A DNA stretch of 64,000 nt from Molanna angustata (GCA_963576475.1 OY754978.1:3955364-4019363), one strand, 5' to 3'. Positions 10,339 to 20,989 are shown, counted from the first letter of the stretch. Numbers and translations are program-made. Notes: a model not told the origin generated them from the letters alone.

Positions 10339-10655
10339 TTTTTTTTCACCATAATTCTACGTAATTATGGAGTTCCATCATGAAGTGGCAGTTTCGAACA
10401 TTGAAAAAAATATTAGAAATAAAGTATAAAATTTCGTTTAATGACGTCACCGAAAAGTATATGAGGGATGTTTACAAAATGGATTGAGAATGCATTCTTC
10501 AAAATCAAAAGTTATATGGAATTTGAAAGATGTGAAAGTAAGACAGTATTATATCTTTATACGCTTCTAAGCCTTTTACATAGATAAAAAAATGGTGGTT
10601 ACACAGCATGATTCTAAATATATGAAAGTAATACCAAACAGAGATTAGGTAATAA
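10339..10655. other. unassigned AT-rich DNA
   Basis: No gene seen. It contains GGAGTTCCATCATGAAG near 10371, reminiscent of the tail motif of nearby hairpin elements. Confidence 0.35.
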
Positions 10656-10708
10656 TCCATCTGTCGATTCGTTCATGAGAATTCAATTCTCTGAATGAAT
10701 CGACATTA
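10656..10708 (+). mobile_element. HINE 5'-end fragment
   Basis: TCCATCTGTCGAT followed by GTTCATGAGAATTCAATTC and ATGAATCGACATTA matches the first 50 bp of copy H5 (46051 onward). It stops exactly where copy H2 begins, so one Helitron-like 5' end abuts another. Confidence 0.7.
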
Positions 10709-10908
10709 TCCAACTGTCGATTTGTTCAGGAGAACTTTGTTCTCTTAACATATCGACAGTGTTTCAAGCCAGTATACGCGAGAATTGTATGCAGAGGTCT
10801 ACTTTTTTCACGGCTTTTCCAACTTTGAAGTCAAAAAACACCAACTTAGAGGCTTCGCAGCATATATGTTCCATGCACGGATTTACTCAGAATTAGGAGT
10901 AGAATATT

Positions 10909-10946
<38 letters not shown>

Positions 10947-11291
10947 CCCTTATAACTTTTGATCCGCTCAATTTCAGAGCCCAATAACAATTTTTATAAA
11001 AATTGAATTTAGTGACGACATCACTTCATACAATTTGTATGGTAGTCGCCTATACACAATATGTAAGAAGACTTAATAGTTTGATACTTAAATCTCCAAA
11101 CATACATACCATCATACTGTTTTCATATTCTGTGTAGGAAAAACAGACAGACCTCCATACTATCCTATTCTGACAAACACACCTACATGTTTTATATAGA
11201 AAATAAAATATCTTCAAATATTTATTAATTTGTGTTGTTTATAGTTTGGTACGTATTCTTTGATTGGATCTCATGTGTTACATGCAACTAG
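10709..11291 (+). mobile_element. HINE-type element H2, internally deleted
   Basis: It starts TCCAACTGTCGAT, shares the first 270 bp and the GT array with H1, then jumps at about 10983 to the sequence that lies at about 7595 in H1. It ends with the CATGTGTTACATG hairpin and CTAG before T. The 3' 13-mer is partly lost (TTGATTGGATCTC). Length 583 bp against 1036 for H1. Confidence 0.75.
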
Positions 11292-11427
11292 TTATAAAAA
11301 AAGTGCAAAATCAACACACATCAGTAACGAACGTAAACAAATTAGAAATTATTGAGAATTACAAGTATATATGTAAGTGTGAATAATAAATTAAGAGCAA
11401 GTCCAATATTTGTATTTAGGAAGTCTA

Positions 11428-11610
11428 GGGGGCATGTTTGGTCCAACCGGCGAAATTAAAACCCTTGTGACTACCCATATCATGGATATACTTATCATAT
11501 GGAGTTCTATGACATCTAAAGATATCATAGAAGTCCATATAATAATTATATCCATGATAAGGGTAATCGTGAGGATTTTGATTTCGCCGGTTAGACCAGA
11601 CTTGTCCCCC
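11428..11610. mobile_element. foldback element F1 (183 bp)
   Basis: Almost the whole element is an inverted repeat with arms of about 80 bp. The termini are GGGGGCATGTTTGGTC and GACCAGACTTGTCCCCC, and the interior contains ATATCATGGATATA / TATATCCATGATA. It has the same design and length as F2 and F3. No coding capacity. It lies just 5' of an RTE fragment. Confidence 0.8.
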
Positions 11611-11621
11611 TGAAGAGTATA

Positions 11622-12175
11622 TTGAGAGGTAGGAATAACAGAGTGAATGGCGTACTTATACCAATAAAGAATGATCGCAACATATCAAAGGAAGCCTGCA
11701 AAGTTGCCATTCATAACGCTATCTTAGTGCCAACCTTGACGTATGCAAGTGAAACCTGGACATGGCAGAAATCGCACGAAAGCAGAATAAATGCAGTTGA
11801 AATGAGATCGTTGTAATAGAACTATGTATGACAGAGTAAGAAATGTGGTCATAAGGAAAGAACGTAAGATGGAGAAAGATGTCATTAATAGAATGAAAGT
11901 GAAAACATTAAGATGGTTTGATCACATGGGGAGAATGAATGAGAAACGCCTGACGAAGAAAATATATAGTGCGGACAGGAATGGAATGAGAGGTCGGGGA
12001 CGCCCAAGAAAGGGATGGGACGACCATGTGAACGATATTGTGAAAGAAGGAAAACGTAAGAAGCTTGGACAATAGACGAACATGTATGAGACAATGCATT
12101 GATAAGGCGATAGATGCGTGTCAGGGTAGAAAAATATGGGATTCAGTTCTCTCTGCCTACCCCGTTTAAAATGTT
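11622..12175 (+). pseudogene. RTE-like LINE C-terminal pseudogene
   Basis: Two plus-strand frames continue each other. The first (11622-11816) contains SKEACKVAIHNAILVPTLTY and ASETWTWQKSHESRINAVEM. The second (11824-12075) contains RKMEKDVINRMKVKTLRWF, the RM.EKRLTKKIY stretch and RGRGRPRKGWDDHVNDIVKE. A stop and a deletion at about 11815-11826 remove the codons for 'RRICNRT', and a second break follows at about 12075. A last block (about 12076-12165) gives MRQCIDKAIDACQGRK and a degraded 'DSVLSAYPV' tail. The RT catalytic core is absent. Compared with 42357-42885 it is more decayed. Confidence 0.75.
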
Positions 12176-12243
12176 AGAAAATAATATTTTTAGTAATTAC
12201 GCTATAGAATAATGGAAAGTCATGATTACACAACTTTTTATTA

Positions 12244-12298
12244 ACAAATATATGTAACATAAATTCATTATACATATATTTATGTTACATATATTTGT
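12244..12298. repeat. perfect 20-bp inverted repeat
   Basis: The arms ACAAATATATGTAACATAAA and TTTATGTTACATATATTTGT flank a 15-bp spacer. It could be a small hairpin or the remnant of a foldback element. Confidence 0.8.
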
Positions 12299-12344
12299 CA
12301 TTTTTATGTGAAAAATATACATTTGTTACTCTTATGTGAAAACA

Positions 12345-12560
12345 TTATTTATTTGTTTATTTAATATTTAATACTATGTCAAATAGGAATTTAACACGCA
12401 CCCAATAACAAGTTGCCACATTCTGGAGACTTACGATATTAATCGTCTCACAAATCCAGACCGAAAACACAATTAAAAACTGTGCCTCCACCGAGAATCG
12501 AACCCGGGACCTTTGGATCAGCAGTCAGATACCCAACCAACTGAGCCACGAAGGCCGACA
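12345..12560 (-). mobile_element. tRNA-derived SINE, family B, copy 1
   Basis: On the minus strand the head (12560-12487) has a pol III A box TGGCTCAGTTGG and a B box GGTTCGATTCTCGG in tRNA spacing. It is followed by the family body (GTCTCCAGAATGTGGCAAC, TTGTTATTGGGTGCG) and an AT-rich tail. Four further copies or fragments in the window share head and body, so this is a SINE, not a functional tRNA gene. Confidence 0.85.
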
Positions 12561-12625
12561 GAATTCAATGAACTAATTAATTTTATATAATAATACTATA
12601 TTCTTTACTTACAACATTGTTTCCT

Positions 12626-12808
12626 GGGGGGCAAGTCCCTTCTAAAAGTGAAATCAAAACCCTCAATATTACCCATACCATGGATATAATTATCATATAT
12701 AGTTGTATAATGCATAGATAGTATAGGAATCCATATTATGACAATTATATCCATGATATGGGTAATCATGAGGGTTTTGACTTCACTTTTAGACGGGACT
12801 TGCCCCCC
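12626..12808. mobile_element. foldback element F2 (183 bp)
   Basis: Inverted arms of about 80 bp with ends GGGGGGCAAGTCCC and GGGACTTGCCCCCC, and internal CCATGGATATAATTATCATAT / TATCCATGATATGGGTAAT. Outside the G and C runs the palindrome extends by CT/AG. It is close in sequence to F1 and F3. Confidence 0.85.
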
Positions 12809-12810
12809 AG

Positions 12811-13150
12811 TTTGTTTTCCAAATAAATAAATAAATTATTCCACAATCCGCATCTTCGATTTACTGAACGTTATTTGAGTTTCTTAGCTCTTGAGGTGCT
12901 ATTAGTAAGACTACGAAATAACATAGGTAGGTACTACTTTTACTTTGTTTACTTTTAGCATTATAATTAGATTTAAATAGGTCCTTTCTCATTATATTTA
13001 ATACGACCTTTTTTATCGCACCAATGTAATGAATGTTTTATGTTGGTTTAGTTATTTGCAACCACCTTCTTATAATGTACTGTATAATTTTTGTTCATAA
13101 ATAAAATAATGAATATATTTATACGGATGGATAAAATTTTTTATCCTAAT
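12811..13150. other. unassigned AT-rich DNA
   Basis: No supported feature. Confidence 0.4.
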
Positions 13151-13224
13151 TTTTTTTAATGTCTGAAGCCATTATTTATCTTCGTCGGGTAGGTCAATAT
13201 TACGTGAAATGTTTTAAGTACGCT

Positions 13225-13500
13225 ATTCGCACACGCAAGATGGTTACCGCGACCGAGAAAGAGAAGAGACATGCGTCGCGTGAGTGCGAGCGAGACGCTG
13301 CGCGAATTGACAAGGCCATTGGTGGGACCTGCCTCTGTCCCGGGCTCTGATTGGCCGATCGTGGTGGCGCGGCCGCCGCAGTGAAAGCCGCCGGAAGTGT
13401 ACTGGAAAAGTGACATTTTTCCCGCCAGCCGCCATGTTTTTTCTCCACTCGTAAGCGCAACGCATACCAGGGCAACAAAACAGCATACGACGTAATTTTT
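13225..13500. promoter_or_regulatory. CpG-rich island, candidate promoter
   Basis: This block is strongly GC- and CpG-rich against AT-rich flanks. It contains GATTGGCC (an inverted CCAAT box) at about 13350, a YY1/Pho-like GCCGCCATGTTTT at about 13428 and CAAGATGG at about 13236. A donor-like CGC|GTGAGT sits at about 13278. The plus-strand frame from ATG 13240 runs only 37 codons. The minus-strand frames reach about 105-115 codons, but the longest begins at GTG. No downstream exon was found on either strand, so the gene it would serve, if any, is unknown. A transposon-internal promoter is an alternative. Confidence 0.4.
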
Positions 13501-13653
13501 CACACGTTACGAACTGACGATAATACAAGTAGTTAATTATTATTATTTGATCCAATTGCAAAATTATTTAACGCGAAAACGATACAGTCGCATAATATAT
13601 TTGCAATATTTATTTGAAAATTATACTGCAACACATCGGTTAATAAAATAAAA

Positions 13654-14786
13654 CTAGTTGCATGTAACACATGAGATCCAACTGTCGATAGCGATAGTAT
13701 GTGTAGTTGAAGAATAAGTACCAAACTATAAACCCATAAATACAAATTATTTAATATTTTAAGATATTTTGTTTTCTATACAACAAATGTAGGTATGTTT
13801 GTTAAGATAGGACAGTATGGAGGTCAGTCTTTTTTTCCTACCCGGAATAAGAAAACAGCAAGATGGTATGTATGTATTTTTGGAGATTAAGTATCAAACT
13901 ATTAAGTCTTCTTAGACATTGTGTATAGGCGACTGCCATACAAATTGTATGAAGCAATGTCGTCACTAAATTCAATTTTTTTAAAATTGTTTAAAAAAAT
14001 TTGACATGTACCTACTACTAAAATGTTTATATTTTTTTATAGAAAATAAAATTATCTAGTTGGAGTGTTTAAGCTTTTATTCGATATTATTAAAAACTTT
14101 GGAAATATATGCAGTTAAACACATAAATTTGTCATCAAAAATGTTTTTCTTAATAAAAAAATTTGAGATTTTGTATTTGTCTATATTTATACCAATTTTC
14201 AGCGTTATAGTATTTATGGTTTTTGAGATATATGGAAAATATAGTATAAATTAAATAGTTGATAACCCCTGATTGAAACAAAAATTCAAAATTCTTAGTA
14301 TAGAAGTTTTGTGAGCCTGTAATTATCTATATATCCTGAAATTTAGGGTTCTGTGCGTTGAGCGTATCAAAAGTTATAAGGGGGGACGGACACACACAGA
14401 CACACTAAATGTTCTATTCCGAATTCTGAGTAAATCCGTACATAGAACATATTATATGCCGCGAAGAATCTAAGTTGGTGTTTTTTGACTTCAAAGTTGG
14501 AAAAACCGTGAAAAATATAGATCCTGCATACAGATGGGTCGATGGCAGATCGGTTAGCGCGCTGGGCTAGTAATCCATTGGTCGCGAGTTCGAATCCTGC
14601 CTCGGCCGATTTCGTTCACCTATAGCAAAAGTATTTATGCTTATTTTAGGGTACGTAGGAAGATGTATATGTACTTGTTTAACAAGGACATATTCATTTT
14701 TGAACAAAACAATCGCGCATATCTTGGTTTGATACTTTGTCGATATGTTAAGAGAATAAAATTCTCTTGAAAAATCGACAGTTGGA
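13654..14786 (-). mobile_element. HINE-type element H3, interrupted by a SINE
   Basis: On the minus strand it begins at 14786 (TCCAACTGTCGAT), passes the microsatellite remnant and filler, and ends at 13654 with the ATCGACAGTTGGA 13-mer, the CATGTGTTACATG hairpin and CTAG before T. It is full length apart from a family A SINE inserted at about 14533-14705. Confidence 0.8.
14533..14705 (+). mobile_element. tRNA-derived SINE, family A, copy 1 (inside HINE H3)
   Basis: The head has an A box (TGGCAGATCGG here, TGGCAGAGCGG in sister copies) and a B box GTTCGAATCC. The anticodon loop reads CTAGTAA, so the ancestor may have been a tRNA-Thr(AGT)-like gene. The body ATTTCGTTCACCTATAGC and GTAGGAAGATGTATATGTAC is common to all copies. 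Confidence 0.85.
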
Positions 14787-14867
14787 TAATTTCACAGTGG
14801 ATTATGTATTTTTCTTTAACATGTTCTGTATTATAATTTAAAACAACTGCATTTGATATAGCGATAG

Positions 14868-15070
14868 CAAGTCTTTCTTCTTCTTCCTTTAGCCATCTCT
14901 CGACTGCTGGATGTAGGCTTCTTCTAACTACTTCCATTCGTCTTTATTTGTTATTTTAAGAGCCATCTCATTCCAGCGACTTGTACAATATCGTCGGCCC
15001 ACCTTTTTGAGATCGTCCTATTCCACTTTTCATATCCCATGGTCTACATGTCAGAATAGCGATAGCACAT
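14868..15070 (-). pseudogene. RTE-like LINE 3' fragment
   Basis: The plus strand reads CTTTAGCCATCTCTCGACTG, CTGGATGTAGGCTTCTTC and CATCTCATTCCAGCGACTTG. These match my memory of the reverse complement of a common lepidopteran RTE 3' region ('cgactgctggacataggcc'). No intact frame. Confidence 0.5.
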
Positions 15071-16640
15071 AGCAATCCAACTTCTGTCCTATCACTTATG
15101 GTTTTAAAGCGGTATTACAAAATTAATTTTGTATTTATTTTATTTTATAGATATAAAGAACCAAAAGTCTATATAATATAAAAGTATTAACAGATGTACT
15201 TATATTAAATTATAAATTATGCTTTAAACCTTTTAAGGCTCTTTTTAGTAGGTCCAATCGATTAGGTAAATATTAAGCAATTGCCGGAGGGAAAAAATAG
15301 TTAGGTACAAGGAAAAGAAAAGTAAAAAAAATAACAAGTTCATTATTAGGTAAGCCATTTTGCCACTACAATAATTCCAAACATTACCTATACCAGTCAC
15401 ATTTGTATTGATTTATACAAAAATTAAAATATCTAACGTAAGCCGCTTTATTGACCCGATCCGATTACTTGAAATAATTGGTAGTAGGTACTCTGTGATC
15501 TAGGCGATCTCAATGTCAGATATTTCTAATAGCACAATGATGATTCATTATTTTTTATTCAAAGTTTTGAGGAAAATCAAGGGTAAATAGTCATTATTTT
15601 TTGTTTATTTTTATAAGTATTGTATATTGCGTCATTTTACAAGAAAACCCAAATGACATTTTAAGTAGTTACCAAAATAATAAGTTTATACCGGAAAATA
15701 ATTTGTGCACTAAAACATCGGATAATAAAAGTATGATATAATTGCTTAGCACAAAATAAAAATCTGCAAAGTTTCATGATCTTTATTTATACTTCGTTCA
15801 ATAACAATCCTCTGAAGATCCTCTTTTCATCGATTGATAGTTCTTAAGTATCTGAAGTTCAGAAACTTGTAGTATGATGTGTAGTTCAAAAAGAGGAAAA
15901 TAACAGTCTTTTTACATACACCGTAGTTAAAACATCCGTAAAGAGACTTTCGAATCTAAAATCTTACGTCTATAGTAAAGATATCCTAGAAAATTATGTT
16001 AATAAATAAGTATATAAAAAAAATTAGGGACACTATTTTCAAAGATAACTTCACATATTAAACTTGCAATCGATTTTCACTAGCATACATTAAATTACTC
16101 AATCAATGAATTTTCCTTAGTTTTAATTAAGTTTACAATGAAATCATGTTTAGAAATGTACCTATATTATTATAATTTTAACTAAAAGTATTTAACGCTG
16201 AAAGCACGTAAAAACCGTCAAATATTATTGTTGCATCTAATGAAATAAAATTCAAATTTTATTTAGCCAAACAAAATTCATAACTTTGGTTACTTTGTAT
16301 GAAATACTATAAAAATATCAAACGAATCAAACTGGAAACAAAAATCTTGGAAAATGACACATTTAAAAATATAAAACAAAATTGGTATACTCTTTTCAAA
16401 GTTTTCTTCGCGTTAAAATGTTATCTATTGTGAAAAGAAATTGAACCAAAAAAAAAATCATAAAAATACTCCAGGCAATATGAATGAAATAGAAAATTGT
16501 TCTGTTATCAAAACTTAAAAATAGATAAAAATTCCAGTAAAAACAAGTGAAGTTAAAGAAAAGGGTATATAAAGCGTTTATGGACTATTTGAAGGCTGGT
16601 GATAATAAGAACCATTTTAAAACATCAATTGATAAAATTT
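15071..16640. other. unassigned AT-rich DNA, 1.6 kb
   Basis: No frame above chance, no recognisable repeat and no RNA gene. It is one of the longest blocks in the window with no transposon that I can identify. Confidence 0.45.
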
Positions 16641-16649
16641 AAAATTATA

Positions 16650-16900
16650 ATCTTCTTCTTCCTCGTTGACCCCATGACTGAGTTAGGTAGCTGCACTCCA
16701 TCATTCGACGAATGGATGGCTCTAGGATGTAGGACGGTTTTGGGCAGATCAAAGGGAATCCCACTATGACGAACTTCTCGAGGTTATCAAGGACCTTTAT
16801 AAAAAGGTTGTAATACAATTGAAAATATATACTTATTCCTATCCTGAGCATAGATAATGTATACCTACCCACCTGCCGTGAAAATGTTGTAAGAAAAGAA
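16650..16900 (-). other. possible LINE scrap
   Basis: The plus strand reads TCTTCTTCTTCCTCGTTGAC and CATTCGACGAATGGATGGCT, similar in style to reverse-complement LINE 3' regions elsewhere in the window (about 34000, 31580). No coding match can be defended. Confidence 0.3.
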
Positions 16901-16909
16901 AACTTTCTA

Positions 16910-17095
16910 CAAGCAGTACAGACAGTTACCTTCGATAGATACCACAGTCTTTCTTCTTAATTTTCTACATAGTTTAAACTACGTCAAGTGTATAGTTCTT
17001 CGTGCTGTGTATTGTGTCCTGTGCTACAAATTCAATAAACATTTTAGAGAAATTAATAACTTCATATATTGATTCGTCGCGGCTGCCGGTAAGTA
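16910..17095 (+). other. LTR-like or exon-like segment with donor site
   Basis: The stretch contains an AATAAA (17034) after TGTGCTACAAATTC and ends in GGCTGCCG|GTAAGTA, a good splice donor at 17090. Either the end of an LTR or a non-coding first exon would fit. No second LTR and no coding exon was found. Confidence 0.25.
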
Positions 17096-17194
17096 CAATT
17101 TACCTTTACAATTCTATGCTTCCTTTTGAAATATTGCCTTATTTCCATTTCCCGATTTAAAAGCAATTCATACAGTCCATTTGCTCCAACAATA

Positions 17195-17285
17195 TGGGAG
17201 GTGGCAGAGAGGTTTTGGGTTAGTAATCCAGTGGTCTTGAGCTCGAATCCTGCAGATATCGTTCACCTATACGACAAGCATTTAA
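17195..17285 (+). mobile_element. SINE family A, degraded copy
   Basis: GGTGGCAGAGAGGTTTTGGG, then TTAGTAATCCAGTGG, GAGCTCGAATCCTGC and TCGTTCACCTATACG follow the family A order. The A and B boxes are recognisable but mutated, and the body is cut short. Confidence 0.7.
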
Positions 17286-17654
17286 CCAGAAGGTCTTGAA
17301 AGCTCTGAAGTTGCTCTTCGTGGGTCCGAAGTACGTTCGCCACCGTGGTGGTCCTGCCTTCGTTGTTTTGATAAATAAAATAATAAAAAAAAAATAAACG
17401 TTGAAGTGTCTCTGGTATAAATGCCGGCAACCGGCATATTGTATGTAATACAACTAAGTGGAGACAAAATGTCTGGTGGTTCTGAGTTCAGTCTGGTTCT
17501 ACGATACATTATTAAGTTTCAGATTCCTTCCGCATGACATCACCACTTTAGTCAAACACACATACATACACATGGACATACAACATTAGATTGATTGCTT
17601 TGTAATGATAATAATTAGACAATACCTATAGACCGTTTCACTTAGCAATTCCTT
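17286..17654. other. unassigned, possible LINE remnant
   Basis: A minus-strand frame (17453-17220) contains GPPRWRTYFGPTKSNF, which is repeat-like, but I cannot place it. Otherwise nothing. Confidence 0.25.
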
Positions 17655-18148
17655 TTTACTCCTTTATGATTTCGCAATTTTTAAGGCTATTTTTTTACTG
17701 CAGATTATCATCTATGCAGTATCATGGTGAGATTGTATTCTGAAAGTTTCATCACAATGTATCTGTGTGTGTGTGCTATGCTATGTACTGTGTGCTATGT
17801 ACGGCGTTTTTATTTTACTTTAATATCTGAATAGTGCTTCCCAATAGTGGATATCTGAATAGTGCTTCTCATTTTTTTAACTATCAAATGTTTCAAAGTG
17901 ACCCAAAGCTCGGGACCTTAAAATTTGAAATTTTTATTTTCAAATTTGTAAAAATACACAACACTTTCATAAAATGGCATTGAAGAATTATCAAGTTTTC
18001 ATAATAAAATATTGAAATAAAAAATATCTGAACAAACTCATTTCATGAAAATGCTGAAAATTTTCCATACAAAATTTGAATACTTTCTGAATTGACTTGT
18101 TAGTGAGGAGTTTAAAGTTGGCCACAACCCACTCGTTTATCGTTGCAT
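17655..18148 (+). repeat. long-body SINE-like repeat Y, copy 1
   Basis: Shared with Y2 and Y3: GAGATTGTATTCTGAAAGTTTC, a GTGTGTGTGCTATG microsatellite, ATCTGAATAGTGCTTCTCA, TTTCATAAAATGGCATTGAAG and the terminal phrase GTTGGCCACAACCCACTCG. Only Y3 keeps a tRNA-like head, so this copy is 5'-truncated. No coding frame. Confidence 0.75.
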
Positions 18149-18220
18149 TGGTTGTTCCTTTAGTGTTGTCAGATGTAAGAAACTTTATTTTGCCAGATGT
18201 GACAACATATAGATAATACT

Positions 18221-18411
18221 AAGGCTGTTTCTCGAACAAAGGTTAAAGTAATAATACAGTTAAAAAACTTTGATTAAGTAAAATACTTTTGGTTGTTTCA
18301 TTGAAATCTAATGCCGTCAAACGACGCAATTTTGAACAATTTTATGAAATCAAAGTATTTTAAGTATAATATTACCGATAGTTTTGTTGATACAACTCAA
18401 CCTAAGCTGGA
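18221..18411. mobile_element. MITE related to 29788-30201
   Basis: It starts AAGGCTGTTTCTCGAACAAA and shares TACTTTTGGTTGTTTCATTG and CGACGCAATTTTGAACA with the better copy at 29.8 kb. It contains an internal inverted pair (TACTTTGATT...AATCAAAGTA). The right boundary is uncertain. Confidence 0.6.
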
Positions 18412-18421
18412 TAAATTAATA

Positions 18422-18860
18422 CTGTAGTATTCGTCACAAAGAAAAAACAATAAAAGCTGAATATCGAAATACCCCAAAAAACGATAAAATGAGATTTAAT
18501 CTAGTTATAAATAAAAACGTAGTCTCCGTAAATTTATAGAGAAGAGAAATATTTCAAATGTTAGAAATTGCGTAGAACTAAATTCGTGTGGCGGCACAGC
18601 GCCTAGCGACTGATCTGTATGGATGCATACTCCTCCTAACGTCCAATCAGCGAGCATCGATCTTTGAATTTGGCGCTAGGGCTGTATTTAACTGAACACA
18701 CAAGCGACGCACTTTAGTGCCAATCTCTCCTCTTTCTTGTTAATTTCGTACGTTTATTATTTAGTGAATTAATTCCTCAGTATTCGTCATAAAGTAAGGA
18801 CAATAAAAGTTGTTTTTTGATATACCTACCCCAAAAACAATGAAATGAGTTAGTTGTTCA
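18422..18860. repeat. pair of about 85-bp direct repeats around a GC-richer core
   Basis: Repeat 1 (18422-18510) and repeat 2 (18777-18860) share AGTATTCGTCA.AAAG, GACAATAAAAG-type, CCCCAAAAA and GATAAAATGAG-type stretches. The core between them (18570-18735) has CCAATCAG, GGCGCTAGGGCTG and TATTTAA about 30 bp before a CACTTTAGTGC. This could be a decayed LTR-like element or a promoter duplication. No protein. Confidence 0.45.
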
Positions 18861-19214
18861 CGCTAAATTGAAGAAAAAAACTATTTTTGCATTTTGACAT
18901 AAAAAAATGTCAATTATTTGTTGCAATCACTGCCCGCCCTGCACCTACAAGTCAGTATCCTTCAAAACCCCGTCCTGTTAATACATACATCGAACCCGCT
19001 ACTCATCAGTCTTTAACTGCTTCGCCACATGCATTTCACTAGCTGAATCGTTGTCATTCGTAATACTTTCACCGCGCGTGTGATATGTGCTACAAGAAAA
19101 GACCCTGGAATAAATACAATCAAGTATGTGAGTGTATTCCATCATTATCTTTTCCTTCTGCCTCACAGTGGTTGCAACATAACATCATATTTGTTTTAAA
19201 TCAATCATCAAATA
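18861..19214. other. unassigned DNA
   Basis: No supported feature. Confidence 0.4.
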
Positions 19215-19768
19215 CAGGGTGTATCAAAAGAAATATTTATTTAGTGGATCGATTAAAAAAAAAGTAAGCCGTGTATCGAAAAAATGTTTATTAATTATTA
19301 AAGTACATAATTTGGGAATTTATTTTTTATAAATAATATCGTCCAAATGTAGACCCTCGCGTTCGCAGCACTCATTTAATCGAACAGTAAAATTACTTAT
19401 GACGGCTCGGCAGGTGGACTCAGTGATGGCTACCATTTCGTGACGGATATTTTCTTTCAAATGCGCCAGGGAAGTCGGTTTATTGGCGTAAACTTTAGAT
19501 TTAAGATAACCCCATTGTCCATAGGGGTTAAATAAGGACTGCGTGGAGGCCACTTCATGTCACCTATCCTGGAGATCAATTTTCCTGGGAAAATTTCACG
19601 AACTCGTGGCAGAGATGTATTGGACGTGTGTGACGTTGATCCGTCCTGCTGGAACCATGTTCTTTGGTTATAGCCAGGAAAGTTTTGCAGTTCAGGCATT
19701 ATGAAGTCGTCTAACATCTCCACATAACGCTCTGAATTCAAATATAAACTTTCTTTTGAGACACCTTG
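19215..19768 (-). mobile_element. Tc1/mariner (IS630)-type transposon, internally deleted
   Basis: The terminal inverted repeats CAGGGTGTATCAAAAGAAA (left) and CAAGGTGTCTCAAAAGAAA (right, reverse-complemented) match at 17 of 19 positions and are flanked by TA on both sides (19213-14, 19769-70), the Tc1/mariner target. The 554-bp interior holds only the C-terminal half of the transposase on the minus strand. The N-terminal DNA-binding part is deleted right next to the right-hand repeat. Confidence 0.9.
19320..19741 (-). pseudogene. Tc1/mariner-type DDE transposase, C-terminal remnant
   Basis: Two overlapping frames give one protein. The first (19741-19457) contains NSERYVEMLDDFIMPELQNF, WFQQDGSTSHTSN (the second catalytic Asp region, FQQDG) and WPPRSPYLTPMD (the third-acid region; the usual form is PDLTP, so the key Asp is replaced by Tyr). 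The second frame resumes at WGYLKSKVYANKPTSLAHLK and runs to LNECCEREGLHLDD and a stop at the left end. A frameshift near 19510 separates them, and the usual FL of 'MD.FLWGYLK' is lost. The first catalytic Asp and the HTH domain are absent. It is clearly inactive. The exact clade is undetermined. Confidence 0.85.
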
Positions 19769-19866
19769 TATTTAAATTGTTAGCAAGTCCGTAGTATGCA
19801 AGCTTACCAACACAAAATACGAAAGGAGTTATTATTTGGAATGGACTATACTCTGTATGATGGTTT

Positions 19867-19912
<46 letters not shown>

Positions 19913-20130
19913 TAGTTCTCTTGGTCCAGGTGGATGAGGTGTGGATAACGGTGGCCCGCGGATTTTGTGTAATTATACATCAGTCAAAAGAACCCGCAGG
20001 CCGCAGGTGGCCGACCAACTACCGCCTAATTTATATAGTATAATGCACACTTCACATGGCAACACATTAAATAGTCAAATATTCATTTACTAATTATTCT
20101 TCTTCATCGAGTATTAGGTCATTTGACATA
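19769..20130. other. unassigned DNA with a (GT)n array
   Basis: A clean GT microsatellite spans about 19869-19909. The remainder contains GGTGGCCCGCGG and GCAGGCCGCAGGTGGCCG, short GC-rich palindromic stretches with no known role. Confidence 0.6.
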
Positions 20131-20430
20131 TATGTGAGGGTGGACCATCCTGGGAGTAGGAGGTCCAACTGTCTCTTTTCACAGGTCTTTCGGGTCTTAA
20201 TAATTCTACTGTTGTTCATGTGTTCGACGTGGTCTGTCCAGAAGCGTCTTCTGCTACGTCCCCATCTTATTATGTCCTCGACACTAATTATTGATGGACA
20301 AAAATACTTCTGGAGTAGAGGCGATAACAGGCGGCTTTCTAACAGATATGGACCCCATTGATGGATGGGAATCGCACAGAAACGGGAGGTGTGGAGTAGG
20401 AGAGTGGAGACCTATGTCCTATGATGTCTA
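20131..20430 (+). pseudogene. endonuclease-RT LINE C-terminal scrap
   Basis: The plus-strand frame at 20361-20420 reads MGIAQKREVWSRRVETYVL then stop, matching the 'A.DR..W...V..Y' tail of this LINE class. Upstream (20131-20350) is unreadable but similar in composition to LINE 3' regions. Confidence 0.45.
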
Positions 20431-20706
20431 TGATGATATTATTTTATAAATAACCTTCTTTTATTCCTGACTTAACATTTTTTTACAAGACTAGCTTTAT
20501 TAGATAGCTACCTTGCTACCTTTATTAATATGTCTTTATTCTACCTTATGTTTTCTCTTCCTCATGTCATTTCTGTCATTTTCTGGACTATACTTCAGAA
20601 CACATTCTGTGGGAGAATTTTCTCCCAATGGTATCCAATTCTTTGACTTTATTTAAATATATCACGGGATAAGGGATTTTTAATTGCTTATTTTTTGTTT
20701 TTTTAA
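20431..20706. other. unassigned AT-rich DNA
   Basis: No supported feature. Confidence 0.4.
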
Positions 20707-20930
20707 GGACTTCGTGGTTCAATATTGGTTAGGTATCTGACTGCTGATCCAAGGGTCCCGGGCTCGATTCCCGGTGGAGATACAGTTTTTAATTGTGTTT
20801 TCAGTCTGGATCTGTGAGACGATTAATATCGTTAGTCTCCAGAATGTGGCAACTTGTTATTGGGTGCGTGTTAAATGATTATTTGACATAGTTCCTGTTA
20901 GTTGTCCGAGAAGCTACATTAAAATTAAAA
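20707..20930 (+). mobile_element. SINE family B, copy 2
   Basis: Head GACTTCGTGGTTC...GGTATCTGACTGCTGATCC with B box GGCTCGATTCCCGG. The body is GTTTTTAATTGTGTTTTCAG, GTCTCCAGAATGTGGCAAC and GTTAGTTGTCCGAGAAGC. The first 8 bp of the head and part of the A box are lost or mutated, so it is probably inactive. Confidence 0.85.
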
Positions 20931-20989
20931 ATTAAGAATGAATATTTCCTCGAAACAAAAACAAACATCCTCATATTTAACCTCAAAAG

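Noticed and set aside
12626..12808. Rho-independent terminator or riboswitch
   Set aside because: The hairpin is a 183-bp foldback element with two relatives; bacterial signals are not expected here.
13156..13503. Minus-strand frame starting MKNYVVCCFVALVCVALTSG, looks like a signal peptide
   Set aside because: The first codon is GTG, not ATG. The frame lies across a CpG island with overlapping open frames on both strands, and no splice or poly(A) context supports a secreted protein.
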